Made by a program: the position numbers and the translations under genes. This document shows positions 47,213-59,778 of a stretch of 64,000 bases of DNA, in pieces. Every line of letters begins with the position of its first letter. The stretch's first letter is position 1. Under the pieces are notes generated by a model, which was not told where the DNA came from, did not search any database, and worked only from the letters and a program-made list of their open reading frames with translations. Where the stretch lies: contig BQMF02000021.1 of NCBI GenBank assembly GCA_027922465.2, positions 930,001-994,000 of the forward strand, read 5' to 3'. Origin of the DNA: Turritopsis dohrnii (lineage: Eukaryota; Cnidaria; Hydrozoa; Anthoathecata; Oceaniidae).

Positions 47213-49262
47213 GGTAAAATAAACCGACATAAATAATGTAACTCGTAAAATTGGCCACCTTAGGGAAAGCAAAACATCTAAGCTGAATTAGAATGTTTAT
47301 ATCTTTCGTATGAATCATAACTTTTTCATGAATATACAACAAAATAACACAACGGAATATATATATATACAGTAGAAAGGGTTTAAGCGTAGTCATAGGT
47401 CTTGCTGAAAAACATGGTACACTTGGCATGTAGCTCATTGTGAAATATAGTATCCATTATTATTTCTTCCATATCTTATCAGCCTAAAATGAAATAAAGA
47501 AACGCAAAACTAATGGAGGGAAGCTTCTTTATAAAATAACACGTTTACTACACCAATAATGAACATAATGAACATACGTTTTGAATGAGACATTTTTCTC
47601 TACCATCCCTTACAAAAGCATCGGACAAGAATAAAATACTGACAAAACTCCAAATGTTTAGATCCAAATGATCAAGTATGTGAATCTGGAAACACAATAA
47701 AAACTATAGCTTTTTGTCCACACTTCATACTGTAGCAAAATGTTCAAAGCAAAGCAACAAAGTCGCTAAATATGCATATGTTATTACCCTAACAAAACAA
47801 CCAAGTAGCTTACGAAACTTCATTAGTATGGGAAGTTAAAGATTAAAAGATTTACTTACCATTATTTCGTTAACAGCACGAGCGAGAACTTTTCGAAGGA
47901 ACATTTTTGAAACTGCTTTACATCTTATTTTGATGATGATAAATACGATGCAGAATATCATTTCAAAAATCAACCAGCTTTTAAAACTACCTTGTTACAG
48001 GAAGTTAATTAATCGTCAAATGAACGTGGTCAGCCGCACCCAACCGCGTTAATTTTATGCCACGTTAATTTCATATGCACGTTAATTAAGTGATACATTA
48101 ATTTCCTGTAAGATTTTGACCATAAAATTCAACGAAATCTATTCACTATCTATAACATATGCGTTAGACACGATTTGTATAAAGCGATAAAAGTAAATCG
48201 TTAAGTATAACTGCACAATACACCAATTAATGCTACGTATCCTTGGTAAAACATTTTGAACTGTTTTAATCAACGTAAGTTGAACCGCGAGTTGATAAGG
48301 CTTAGTAAAATAAATTTCCCTTTGAGACATGAAAGAAGGAACACCAAAAACATAAAAAAAAATTAAAAAACTGACCTTTTGATCAAAACCATGATTTTTG
48401 TGCCTTGAAGATGAAAATAAGAAAACATTATGCAAAACTATATACCCAGATACGCAAAAGCCAGTAACATTCCAACTTATAATTGGTATAAATGCATACA
48501 CACACAATACCACATGTAAAAAATTTACGGATTCAGTCAATACTTGAGAATAAAAGCTTTCTATAATAATTGTTTCCCGGGAGACATAAAACAACCAAAC
48601 ATCGAAATGATATGAAGAAACTGAATCATCAAAATGCTTAAAGAACGAAAGCCATAATTTTCATGTAATGAAATGTAATGAAAAGTAACTTTTACACAAA
48701 ACAAATCATAACAAAATAAATGTCAAACTTTACACTCAAGCATCCAACATCTCACATTCATAATACGTAAAAAATACATACGTATATCTAATAAATGTGT
48801 AAATCTTCCCATGACACTGACTCTGGAACTGAACTGAATAATGGTTTTCTAAAATTATTCATTACCTTAGAGACGTGAAACACAAACAAACATCGCAATG
48901 TTTAAATTGCCTACGGACCAAAACCTTTTTTTACATGCAAAAAATTAAACGCACAAGCAAATGTATTTACATATTTATATATTTTATACCCAGAAGAAAA
49001 AAAGAACTTTAGCATAAAGCAAAACAATACAGAACTATATACCCAGCCAAATAGCAAATATCAAATAACATTATAAAATGTGAATTGAAAATAAATCGAT
49101 ACCTTCCAACAGTGTTTCTTTTGGAGTATGTTCATGTGTCAAATTGCAACCATTACATTTAAACCGTGAAAACACTTACAAGTATGTTCGAACAAATGAG
49201 GCTAAGCCCGCCCCTTATCCACACTAACCCAGACACATTTCACAAGGTTTACACCGTAAAGT
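47213..49262. other. Intergenic
   Basis: AT-rich; a (TA)n stretch lies at about 47360-47371. The 151-codon minus-strand frame at 48139-48594 has a hydrophobic, AT-biased composition with no known motif and is taken as chance. Confidence 0.4.
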
Positions 49263-49267
49263 CTAAT

Positions 49268-49432
49268 CAGTGGCGGATCTAGAGGTATGTCGAAATTTGT
49301 GTAGGAGAGCATTAACATAATTTGTGAATTCAATTTATATTACCAATGGGATTATTTGAACGCTTTTCTTTTATGGTTAGATTGCTAACACTCTCCTACA
49401 CAAATTTCGACATACCTCTAGATCCGCCACTG
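49268..49432. mobile_element. 165-bp hAT-type MITE with perfect 42-bp TIRs
   Basis: Arms 49268-49309 and 49391-49432 are exact inverted copies starting CAGTGGCGGATCTAGAGG. CTAAT flanks both sides (49263-49267, 49433-49437). CAGTGGCGGA is a common hAT terminus and 5 bp fits hAT5. Perfect arms imply recent insertion. Confidence 0.9.
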
Positions 49433-49437
49433 CTAAT

Positions 49438-50842
49438 GGTTGGAATTTGACACACGAACCATATGTTTGTGCCGAAGTTACATTGGGCACAATTTTTGAA
49501 GTTGATAATCTGTTCTTCACCAATAATCAACATCATGATTTCAAAACATGAGTTTCATTTATTTGTTGTCACATCTTCGAGGATGCACAAATACTATCAC
49601 TCTCTAATACTAGGGAATAGGGGTGAAATGCACGTTTGCCGATAATTATAGCGCAATTATAATTCCACCGTGGAGAAAATTATCAAAACTAGCAAATTTC
49701 CAAAACCGCACGGAGGATAGATCGAGGTGTAGTATAGTTAATCAAAACATTCAAAAAAATTTAGAAACGGTTATTATTATTACTGCCAATACTGAAAAAA
49801 TGATTCTCGTAGTGGGCGTTATATAGAAAAAAATGCAACTTATTAGATTTCTGCGTAAGCAAGAAATCTATTAAAACCGTCCGTGTTCTTGGTTCAAAAG
49901 CCATACTCTGTTATTAAAATTTTGATAAGAAAAATTTTTGTTTTTATTTTAATGTAGTGAACGTATGTTGCATATATGTGAATACTTTGTTTTTAAATCT
50001 GTATTAACCGATTTTATTGCTATTTTAGATTTTACCTGATGATGACTTGAATAAAGTCGAAATATATCGTTAAAAAATAAAATTGTTGGTCATTGAACTA
50101 CAAATTATTACTTGTTGCCACAATGTTTTTGTGTTACAGACTACTTGTTCTTGGTTCATTTTGTTTTTCTTACTGTGCAAACCTAGCGTGATTACTATGC
50201 GTCCGCGGTGCCTGTTTATGTCTAATATGACACCTCGTCAAAATGTCAATTCCCGTGAAAGAAAATGGCGTACATCCATTCATAATTCAAAATCGCATCC
50301 ATATCTCAAAATATCTTTTGAATCATTGTGAGGCGAATTATCAAAATTTCCAGAAACATTTAAAAGTGTTATGATAAAGTTTTTATAGTACTATTTCTTC
50401 GTGTTTTGAATTATATCAAGTGGGTATTCTTTGAGTATAAAGTATGAACGAAAAATGCAGAAATCTTTATGCCTGTTAAGGCTCTTGTTTTTTTATGACT
50501 TAAAGCGAAGGATTTCCAACTTAAATCTTAATAATATTATTGTGCTAAACAAAAGAGATAGACTTGTACTAGTAACTTTACCAAGTTGTTTTTAGTATGA
50601 ACATTATTGATGCTTTTTTACACATCAGTAAATCTGTTTTTATCCATTTGATGGTATTTTCAGGACCATGAAAATGGAATCTGCAAGGAATTCTCAACGT
50701 AGGCTGCTCCGCGGTTTACACGTTTCTCTGTCGTTTCAACGCTAAGGATATAACGCGATAGAGATAGATACATAGACACGAACTTTGAAATCAGTTTCGG
50801 CGCATGCTCTACAACAACTTCTTCATGACGAGTGTTTATTCT
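49438..50842. other. Intergenic
   Basis: No gene supported. Short ORFs here lack recognisable motifs. Confidence 0.35.
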
Positions 50843-50847
50843 AAGTA

Positions 50848-51166
50848 AGGGGGTGTTTATATGGAAGCTAGCTGGCCCAGTTAAACGGGCTGGCTCGCTT
50901 AGCCGAGATCTCACTTATATTAAGAAATATATGTTTTTTTTCGAATGTGTTTATAATGAAAACCGAGCCAGTCCGCCTAAGCGAGATCTCGGTTCAATTT
51001 ATCGAGATCTCGCTTCAGTGGGATGAAAGTTTTCCATATAAACATCCACAACCGGGCTAATGTCATAGCATGCGCATACTATTTTGGTAAACAAAAAATT
51101 ACAAAGGTGAGCCAGCCCGCTTCCATATAAAGGGGAGATGAAATTGTCTCCATATAAACACCCCCT
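50848..51166. mobile_element. 319-bp MITE with AAGTA duplication
   Basis: Inverted ends AGGGGGTGTTTATATGGA (50848-50865 and complement 51149-51166), flanked by AAGTA at 50843-50847 and 51167-51171. The middle holds repeated CGAGATCTCG palindromes and near-copies of GAGCCAGCCCG. No coding capacity. Confidence 0.85.
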
Positions 51167-51171
51167 AAGTA

Positions 51172-51569
51172 CAGCAGCGGCATGCTTGTTTTTTAGTCCT
51201 TCAGCACATCTTAAAGATTTCCCATAAGCACAACTTTAACATTCGCCAAGCAGTGGCTGCCAAATAAGCGTGATAACCTAGTTATTTTACTTACTAAAGT
51301 TTCCTTTAACACTTACGTTGCCTTTATACTCTTTCCCTTCTCACTACTAATCAGTTATTATATTATGTTGTCCACTATACAACGCCTTAAAGCCCCAAAA
51401 TAAGAAAATTTAGGACAAACCTTTATGTAACACAACATACATGTTATTGCATATATTTTTTTTATTTATTTATAGCACATGTTACAAACTCGCACACTAA
51501 ATAGACTTTTATATACTACCCAAACTAATTCGTCAAATATGACATCGCCAAATTGGATATTTTATCTAT
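51172..51569. other. Intergenic
   Basis: No gene seen between the MITE and the receptor fragment. Confidence 0.35.
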
Positions 51570-52126
51570 TTATCTAAACATGAGGAAGAAAACGTGAAGC
51601 AGGAAAAAAGTATTTTCAACTAAATAAGTAAGTTTACAAACCTTGGAAAATTGCGCAATTAGCATGACTGAAACCGCTAACCATGGAAATAAAAAGCTGA
51701 GTTTAAAATTTCTTTCTGTTACGATTGCCCAATACTTCAGCGGATAAGCTATGCAGATGTACCTTTCAATGCAAAGGACCAGAGTCATTGAAACAGATAC
51801 CACAGATAGAATATGAACACAAGATCGAATGTTCCTCTGATATAATTCAGAGTCACTAAATCCAAACGACATTCTCAGCAAACCATTTACAATATCCAAC
51901 GCACATAAGTAACCAATCACATAAATTCTTTTTGCTTGCGCCTCAAATATATCATCAGAGCAATGAAAAAATCCATTGTGATTGAAATCAAAAACGCTAC
52001 CATGAGCAAATAAATGTTTGTTATTTGCTTTGCCTTATTTCGTAAATTCTTCAAGAAATGATGAAATACGTTTGCTACTTTGTTTGTGTATGTAGGTTTT
52101 ATTGTGAAAAAAGAGTCATATGCCAC
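51570..52126 (-). pseudogene. Rhodopsin-class GPCR fragment (TM1-TM4)
   Basis: 52126 down to about 51940 encodes TM1 (NIYLLMVAFLISITMDFFIAL); a one-base shift near 51940 moves to the frame with TM2 (IYVIGYLCALDIVNGLL), TM3 and its E-R-Y form of the DRY motif (LCIERYICIAYPLKYW), and TM4 (FLFPWLAVSVMLIAQF). A stop at 51570 follows with no TM5-7 downstream. It sits next to the second receptor on the same strand but is not a close copy of it. Either a pseudogene or badly sequenced; the missing C-terminal half favours a pseudogene. Confidence 0.7.
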
Positions 52127-52213
52127 AAAAGGTTAAACGATGTACAATATGTTTTTTTTTGTGCTTTTTTTATCTTTTCTTTGTGTACTGTTTAAGTGCA
52201 AATGACAAATAGA

Positions 52214-53203
52214 TTATATTATTGGCATCATCGCTTTCTTGAACAACAAACCACTCGCCGATTGAAAGAAATTTAACTTGGTGAGCTTAAGTTTGCTGGT
52301 TAAGACCGTCGGTTTTCTTACTATAATTCTGTTTACACCAGCACGACTTACACACTTACCAATTTTCGTTTTTCTAAACACGATTTTCCGAATTTTCCGA
52401 TGTGTAAAGAAATATAAGATCGGATTAATGGACGAGTTCCATTGGAACATCAACTGTCCACAAGCCATTATAGTTGGTTAGTGATCAAAATACCATTTCA
52501 TGTGTTCAGGAAAGTAAAATGCTACGATAAGAAGACACCTGTTAACAAATGTAACAATCGTTGAGATTAATGCGACAACAAACAACAATAGAATAAGTTT
52601 CATGGTTCTCTTGTATTTCTGAACTTCTCCAGATTGGGTGTTCTTTAGCAGACTTGTGAGTTTCACATAAGACGTAACATAAACCAAATACATGATAACA
52701 TAAGTAATCGGAATTAGCCATATATATGCTTGTCGATCAACTACTTTCACCAAAGAAAAAAGTATCGGTAGAAGCCATGGTGCAGCGTACATCACATATT
52801 TTCGATAATGCATGTATCTGTTATAATCAAGTTTTTTCTTGATGTGGAAGTAACGATCTACTGCGATCACCACTAGTACTGAGCATGAGATGACAATAGG
52901 TACACGGAACATTCCAAAGTTCTTCATAAAGCAACTGCGACGATCGAATGCTTGATACGTACTGACAGGAGATACGAATATTCCGACCAAGAAATCTCCT
53001 ATAGCCAATGAGAGGATGTGTAGATCAGAAGGGTTGCGAAGAGCTGGTTTTAATGCAAACAACAACAAAATAATGAAATTCACAGTAGATGCAAATACTG
53101 CATTGATCCCAAACACAGCAGCAAAATATATCCGCTGATGATCAGGCAGATTTGACATGCTGACGAAGCGTTGAGTTGTGGTTGCGTTTGTTTCAAAACA
53201 CAT
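52214..53203 (-). CDS. Rhodopsin-class GPCR with in-frame TAA before TM7
   Basis: Single-exon receptor, 329 codons if the stop is passed. N-terminal NAT glycosylation site; TM1 from about residue 27; TM2 with LSLAIGDFLVG; TM3 with VIAVDRYFHI (DRY); TM4 PWLLPILFS; TM5 IPITYVIMYLVYV; TM6 KLILLLFVVALIST; TM7 FQWNSSINPILYFF (NPxxY) and a basic tail. A TAA (52480-52478) lies between TM6 and TM7 while the frame on both sides is intact. Single-exon receptors of this kind are abundant in cnidarians, with ligands mostly unknown. Either a recent nonsense allele, a sequencing error or stop-codon readthrough. Confidence 0.78.
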
Positions 53204-54647
53204 CTTTCCTTAGAGGATAATGTATCGACGTCGAGAATTACAGCAAGAAAATGAAGTATTCCGAGATTTTCTTTGAATAAGCGCTATTTGACAAATGTTG
53301 TAGACGTTGTGGGCAGGCATATTTCACATGGGAACGAATTCGTCTGGTTCATTTGCAAATACCTCTTCCTTTTGAGAAGCGCACCAAGACAGTTAATTAT
53401 TTAGAATTTTGTTTCAAAATAAAGGAAAACGAGTTTGAAGGTGTGAGAAAGCAGTTGAGAAGGGAGACTCTTTGTTTATTGTAACTATACAGAGATACGT
53501 CCTAAAGATATCTTTGTGTTGCGCAACCATATCTGAATAATGAATGAATGTGCAAAAACATTGAAAAAATGAAGAATGAAGTTTTGATTTTAAATTTTCA
53601 TGGATGGTTCTGCCATTTATTCGGCCAGTTTGTCATGTTGTACCTCTTTGCACTCGCAGATAATGCTTTGAGGATTTTAACTTACTTCATGGCTTCCCAG
53701 TATGTGTCTTAAAAATGGCATTAAAGGAAGAATTACTTTGAAGACATACCTGATGAAGAAAAACCCTAATTGCCCCGCAGAAACTGTAAGTGGGGTGGAG
53801 GTGAAAGGTTGAATGTTTTATTCGTATCTTATCCTTAGACAGTGTCTTATGTTTTATTCTCCTCATTTGGATAGGAGGAATTCTATGACTCGATCAGGAG
53901 CAGGTGCTATGGGTCTACCTTAATACAAATACTTTGAGTATATCAGAAGCGGATACCGACATTGTCAAATTTTGTGAAGGAGTACACTATTACGAATTTA
54001 GTAATTGCACGTTTTTCATCTCTTCTCTTAATAACTTAACTCTCCTCCAAAATGGTTCACTATGTTCTAAATCCGCCTAAGTAGATGCGCTTTTTTCATG
54101 ACAATGCAAGAAATGAACTTACAGTGAGCAGTGCTGATGTAGCTGTGACTGTGGAACTAGCCAGCTCTGAAACTGAGACAGTTCCAAAAAGTCGGCAAAA
54201 CGTTTGCGAATCGAATGTAGACATGGCGGTTTAGAAACAAATACAAGTAAATAGACATTGTTGTTGAATGTCGAACATACCCAAGCCTGCGGATGATTCG
54301 CGACGATGTTTATTGAAAATGCGTTGTGTCAACCTTAAGACCAATGTCCACTTAGTGCGATGTACAAATTTTTTTTTGCTTAGCCGTAGAAAGCAAATCA
54401 AAGAAATATTGACCAATCGGAAGCATTTGTGTAAATTTCGTGTCCAAGATTGAGTGGACACTGGACTCTGGAGTTTGAAGATGAATCGGACACTTCAAGG
54501 TTGTTATGATATCCTTATACGTATATATTTTAAGGATGTGTCAGGGATACCGTACATATTTTGTTATATGTTAGCTTTTTAGTTTTTACATCTTAATTAC
54601 TAGATTCCATTGCCATTCAACAGATTCTTCATTGTTGAAAAAACCGT
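53204..54647. other. Intergenic
   Basis: Upstream region of the receptor and unassigned sequence. A 61-codon plus-strand frame at 54268-54453 starting MSNIPKPADD has no recognisable family. Confidence 0.35.
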
Positions 54648-54950
54648 TGGAATCTTACCCTAAGCAGAGGGTTCTTTACTGCAGCATATGGAGCAACACT
54701 ATCAGTTAATCGCAAATCTTGAATATCTGTGATGCTTTTTCTTCACTCCCCTTCTACAATACCATGGGCTATCTCGGTCAGTATAGTTCTTTTGGCAATG
54801 TATCCATTAACCTCATGTTTCGTCATTAAGAAATTGTGAAGCATTATAACTGCCTTACTACTGATATAACCTTGATAACCTTGCCATCAATGGAAGACAA
54901 ACATTCTCAAGCAACTTTCTGTAACTCTTCTCAGTATGAATAAGCCAACA
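54648..54950 (-). pseudogene. Harbinger/PIF transposase C-terminal piece
   Basis: Minus-strand reading gives KAVIMLHNFLMTKHEVNGYI and HGIVEGE-stop-RKSITDIQDLR, matching the V-x-LHNFL and G-x-WR landmarks at the end of PIF/Harbinger transposases; the stop replaces the Trp codon. Another stop lies upstream. It lies on the far side of the Penelope-like relic from the matching N-terminal piece at 59502-59738. Confidence 0.5.
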
Positions 54951-55839
54951 ACTCCTTGATGGAGTGGCAGATCTATTGAAGAAAATGGTTTCGCCATGTG
55001 CATTTTCAATCTAAAAGGATTATCTTCTATTAAAACATGGCGATTTCTTCGTTGCGTTTGCTATTTGTGTTGCATTGAGTATATTCAACAGGCTATTTTC
55101 AACTGCGTGGCCTTAATGAGTGTTTGTACAAACACTTCGTCAAGTCTCAATTCTATTTGTATTTTGCCTTATGTTTTCCTAATAAAACAATACTGTGTTC
55201 ATTCAAAATGATGATGATTATGCAAATAAAACGAAAATACCAATATACAGCTTAACGTTCTTGAATAAATTAGTTTTAACAAAAACGTGTTATTTATTTG
55301 AAGGTAACTTCTTCAAGCAAACTGACGGTGTCGCAATGGGTGGACCAACATCCTTTGAGGCGGGAGAAATATATATCCATGCTCATGCGATAACAGCTTT
55401 AACGACTGCAGATTATGCACCCAGCGCTTGGAAAAGGTTCGTAAATAACGTTTTCTTAATACTTAAAAGAACGCATTTGAATGAATTTCATGACACATTA
55501 ACGCTCTACGCTCTAAAATGTAACAACTGAATATGTAAATGACGGATCTTTTCATTTTTTAAATACGCTAGTGACTCGTAATGAAGGTAAATATCACGAT
55601 CAGTATATAGGAAACCAACTGGCACTGATCAATATCTTAACTACACTTCAAGTCATCAGATATATGTCTTGTAAAGAAAATTGTAGTGTCCTTTGTTTGT
55701 TTGTGTATTTATTTAAAGTCGGTGTTACAAAGTGCAGTTTTTTATATATTAAAGAACTAATCCATACCGACTAAACAAAAATGAATAAATATATAAATTA
55801 AAAAAATATATAATGAAAAAAAAAAAACAAAAAGCAAAA

Positions 55840-58136
55840 AACAACAACAACAACAAAAAAATAAATATATATTATATTACATATATTGTACATTAGGTTA
55901 CATAAGTATGCCTTCAAAATTTGCATTGTTTACAATGACATAAATTCCCATCCCATTGTTTTATCTGCTTTTTGAATTCGGAGATATTTGTCAATGATTT
56001 TATGTGGTATGGTAAGTTGTTCCAGACTTTTGGGGCTAAAGACCTAATGCTTTTTGTTCCAAATGTAGATGTTTTCACCTTAGGTGCAACCAAGTTATTT
56101 TCATTCTTTTTACGAATGCATCTTGTGGATCTTTTCACATTAAATATATTTTCCATATACTTTGGGCTAATGCCAATTAGACATTTAAAAACCTCTTTAC
56201 AAAGATATTGTAATCGTATAACTGCCATAAATTTTTCATTTTGATAAATATACCCTAAGTTTGAAGCTGTTTGGTTGTCTTGGTAGTTCAGAAAACGCAT
56301 GGCACGTTTATGTATTTTATTCACTTTTAATAGCGATTTTGCAGATGAAAAATGCCATATTAGCGGACAATAGTTAAAGTTGCTGTATACAAAGCTATTT
56401 ACTAGTAGTTGCTTCGCTTTGAAGGACAGTTGATTTTTCAATCTGTACAATGCATTTAATTGTGCTGAGGCTTTTTGACATAAAAGCTTAACAGCTTAAA
56501 TGTGAATCGAGTTTTAGTTTATGGTCAATTTTTATACCTAGAAGTTTGACATTTGATTCTGTCTTGATCATTTTATCACCTATTTTAATTGTTGATGAAG
56601 AGTAATCGTCTATGCCCTTACTTAACAAAATAGCTTGAAATTTTTCAGGGTTCGTAATCATTTTGTTATTTTTCAACCATAATAGGATTTTTGATTCTAC
56701 CTCCAAAATGTTGATTAAATTATTTATCGAATTTGAATGCGCGGAAAGGCTGTTATCATCGGCATAATTGTGCAGCCTACATTTATCAATAAAGTAAAAT
56801 AGATCATTGATGAAGATGTTAAAAATTATTGGCCCCAGAATCGAGCCTTGGGCTGATATGATTAACTGAAAAAGGCTGAAAACGCCATTGACACGAGTAC
56901 TCTGTTTTCTATTAGTTAGATATGAAAGTATGAAATGAAGGGCGTCCTTATGTAGTCCATATGCATGCAGCTTAGCAATGATGAGGTCATGAAGAATGCA
57001 ATCAAATGCTTTTGAAAGATCCATCATGACTGCACCAAAGAAATTAAGAACACTCACCGGCCTATAGTTTGTAATACTATATTTTATCCTTTCCTCCTTT
57101 GTCTAGTGGTGTGACTGTTGCAATTTTTGCCTTACCGGGGAATTTATTGTTTCTTATGCTGCAATTGATAGCATTTGTTAAAGGTTTTGAAAGGTATTCA
57201 GTTGCTAAGAGAGAAAGCTTTGGTGGTATTTGATCTTCACCAGCTGATGCCCTTGGGTTAACTTCACTAAACATTTTTAACATCTTCCTCACATATTTCC
57301 TTAAAAACAAATTCATCCGTCACTGTAAAAGATTCTTTAATTCTCAGAACACTGGGATGGTTTTCGAATTTTTTGATAATGTTATCAATAACACGTTCTT
57401 TATTTTCAATCCGTGCAAAATCTATAGAGTTTGGCTTATCACCACTACATTTTTCGACTATATTTATGTAATGGTCATTAAATATGTTTGCTAGCTCTTG
57501 TTCATCCGTTATTACGTTTTGATCTTTGACAATCGAGATATTAACATTATCGAAACCACATTTATTTGTTATGAAAGGTTTTATTGTTTTCCAAAAGCCT
57601 TTTTTATTTACAGTATTTGTTTCTGTAACCTTTTTAAAATAGCGCTTAACTGCCTTTTTACGTAGATTTGCACATTTATTTCTTTGTCTTTTATAATTTA
57701 TGAAGTTATCCGTTGTTGGTTCTTTGTTGTATTTATTCTTTAATCTTGACCTTGTGTAGATGGCTTTTTTTAGTTCTTTATTCATAAAAGGAGCTTCATT
57801 GTCCCGCACAGTTTTTTGTTTCATGGGTGCATGCTTATCTATGATGGCGCTAAATTTTGAAACGAGATTTTCATATATAGTGTCTGGATTATTAGAAGAA
57901 CTTTCAAAATTAGCATCCTTCACATCTTTCAGAAATGCGGCCGAATTGAAATTTTTATACTTTCGGTATATTATTTTTTTGGGCTTCAAACGTACTATTT
58001 GAAACTTTAAAAAAAGTGAAATCATCAGATGGTGATCACTCAAGCCTGTTTCAGTTACAAAAGTATTTTGAAGTGATTGGGATTTATTTGTTAAAATTAC
58101 ATCAATAGAGGTACCATTAGAACCCCTCACAAAATA
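55840..58136 (-). pseudogene. 5'-truncated jockey-superfamily LINE
   Basis: From 58130 downward: end of an APE endonuclease (IDVILTNKSQ..GLSDHHLM), a long linker, reverse transcriptase with GAVMMDLSKAFDCILHDL, QGSILGPIIFNIFIND and the catalytic NYADDNS (FADD/YADD type), then the C-terminal segment ending NLPYHIKSLTNISEFKKQIK..CHCKQCKF at 55914. Frame breaks occur near 57065 and 56490. Between VSVLNFF and GAVMMDL about 90-100 residues of the reverse transcriptase are missing compared with relatives (inference). The 3' side has (TTG)n-like sequence at 55835-55860. Confidence 0.78.
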
Positions 58137-58899
58137 TTTGGGAAAACCCCCTTCCCCCTGATCTCAATGTTGTATGAAGTGCTGCTAGGCCCCCGACTAC
58201 TTTTCTTCACCCCAGAAACATTCTGTTATCTTTCAACATAAGCAACATTGAATTTGGGGGCAGGGGGGACCTGGCTTATCAACTTACAGGGGCATTTTCC
58301 CTTTTAAAGCCAATATTTTAAGTTTTCCTAATATATTTTGTGGAGGGTTGTAGCAAAACACGTCTTTTCTTTAATCAAATTTTTTAAATTGAAAGTATCA
58401 CAAAGTGAAAGTAAGTATTTTAGGCCTATATCCTCATTGTAAGTATAGCGGTCAATGTACTGGAGAAATTGAACGAAAGAAAGAATTCTCTCATGTAAAC
58501 AATACCTTGAATGCAAATTGGTATTCTAGACAACTGATTAAGTCAACAAGTCAAAATAAAATCAACAACAGCGACAGCAGAGTTAATTAGGGAAATTCCT
58601 AAACTCGACGAGCCTCTTACACGAAAAATATATTACTTGTGAGATTTTCTTTAAAATTGTTCTACTAAAATTGTACTTCAGAGATTTTGAGCCTTTTGTT
58701 GTATCAAAAGAAATATCATTACTTTGCACACTTATTTCAAGTGTTGATGTGAAGTTTCTAATGACTTTGTAGTTCCCTAATTCACGAACAACTCTACTAA
58801 GTTGTATATAATTCCCTACAAATCTATAGAAAAATAGTTTCGTGTAAACGAAACATGATTTTTCCGAATCCCGCCAATGATGCAGAGGATGAGGCAATA
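58137..58899. other. Unresolved segment inside the Penelope-like relic
   Basis: Follows the truncated LINE end. C-rich patches at 58149-58161 and 58254-58268. Probably decayed Penelope-like sequence plus unknown insertions; no domain could be read. Confidence 0.35.
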
Positions 58900-58971
58900 G
58901 CAACAGTGTCAATGCCTTATATACTCGAGACAAGTAATATACTTCGTCGAGTTCTTAAAGAACATAACCAA

Positions 58972-59242
58972 CCGACTGGTAGCCTTGTGGTGGAGTGCCT
59001 GTTTCTTGTTTGGGAAATCGCGGGTTCAATCCCCGACCGAGTCATGCCAGCGACCATAGTGTGAATCATTCCTCTTAGGATGGTTGTCTAGATGAGCGGT
59101 TCGTGTCATTAGAGCTTTCGTAATCTAAATGGGGGCTTTAAATGCTCCAGGACCTCTTTCGAAGGACCATTGATAACAGTACCTTAAGGAACTGAAAAGG
59201 CTATCCTGGGTAAAATATTCGTAAAATAAATAAGTAAATAAA
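58972..59242 (+). mobile_element. tRNA-derived SINE
   Basis: Head with a Pol III A box (TAGCCTTGTGGTGGAGTG) and a B box (GGGTTCAATCC), folding partly as a tRNA with a good T arm (CGGG/CCCG). A ~170-bp unrelated body follows, with a tail of AAATAA/TAAGTAAA units. ATAACCAA (58964-58971) and ATAAACAA (59243-59250) look like the target duplication. Excision restores the Penelope-like frame. Confidence 0.82.
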
Positions 59243-59501
59243 ATAAACAAAATATTGCTTATACTTCAAAAAATACACTGTGCAGTTTACTGTCAAATTT
59301 AAAAGACAAAATCAGTCTTGGGGATCATTGTAATATTGTCTATGAAATCCCTTGTAAGGATTTTAATGCTGTGTACACCGGAGAAACAAAACGAAAACTT
59401 AAATGACGTGTTCAAGAACACATGAAAGCCGTACGCAATGGTTACATGGATAAAAATGAAATAGCTGACCATAGTTAGAATTTTAATTTCAATTTAAATT
59501 G

Positions 59502-59738
59502 TTACAAAACATCATTGGCTTCATTAATCATGCGGCCAATAACAGCTGGGCTCATTCTATAGCTCTTAGATATCATTATGTGGGCGTTTCCAGTAGCCAG
59601 GCGCCATAAACAAACACATAATCTTTCTCTAGGTCCAACGGGCTCTCTTCCTTTATAACTGGACCTACAAGAGTACAAGAGAATGCAACTCCTCGAAGAT
59701 AGACAAACGAAAGCAAATCCGTCACTAGAAGATGACAT
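59502..59738 (-). pseudogene. Harbinger/PIF transposase N-terminal piece
   Basis: PRERLCVCLWRLATGNAHIMI and SKSYRMSPAVIGRMINEANDVL match the helix-turn-helix region near the start of PIF/Harbinger transposases. The frame ends exactly where Penelope-like sequence begins. No catalytic DDE region is present in the window between this piece and the C-terminal one. Confidence 0.55.
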
Positions 59739-59778
59739 TCGTTCTTTTTCTACCTATCCATGTAAGATTTACGAAATC

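Larger units (their letters stand above)
55195..59500 (+). pseudogene. Penelope-like retroelement, dead and interrupted
   Basis: Recognisable parts: reverse transcriptase (KIPIYSLTFLNKL, CYLFEGNFFKQTDGVAMGGP, with FVNN where the catalytic Y-x-DD belongs) at 55225-55540; VYRKPTGTDQYLNYTSSHQ at 55596-55652; the linker VSMPYILETSNILRRVLKEHNQ at 58900-58971; and the GIY-YIG endonuclease (IVYEIPCKDFNAVYTGET.., then a stop) at 59243-59480. Such elements retrotranspose with a GIY-YIG nuclease. The frame between linker and endonuclease is restored in phase when the SINE at 58972-59242 and one target duplication are removed. A LINE occupies 55.8-58.1 kb. 58140-58850 is unresolved. Confidence 0.72.

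Noticed and set aside
48139..48594. 151-codon minus-strand ORF
   Set aside because: Composition matches reverse-read AT-rich sequence, and there is no motif or splice context.
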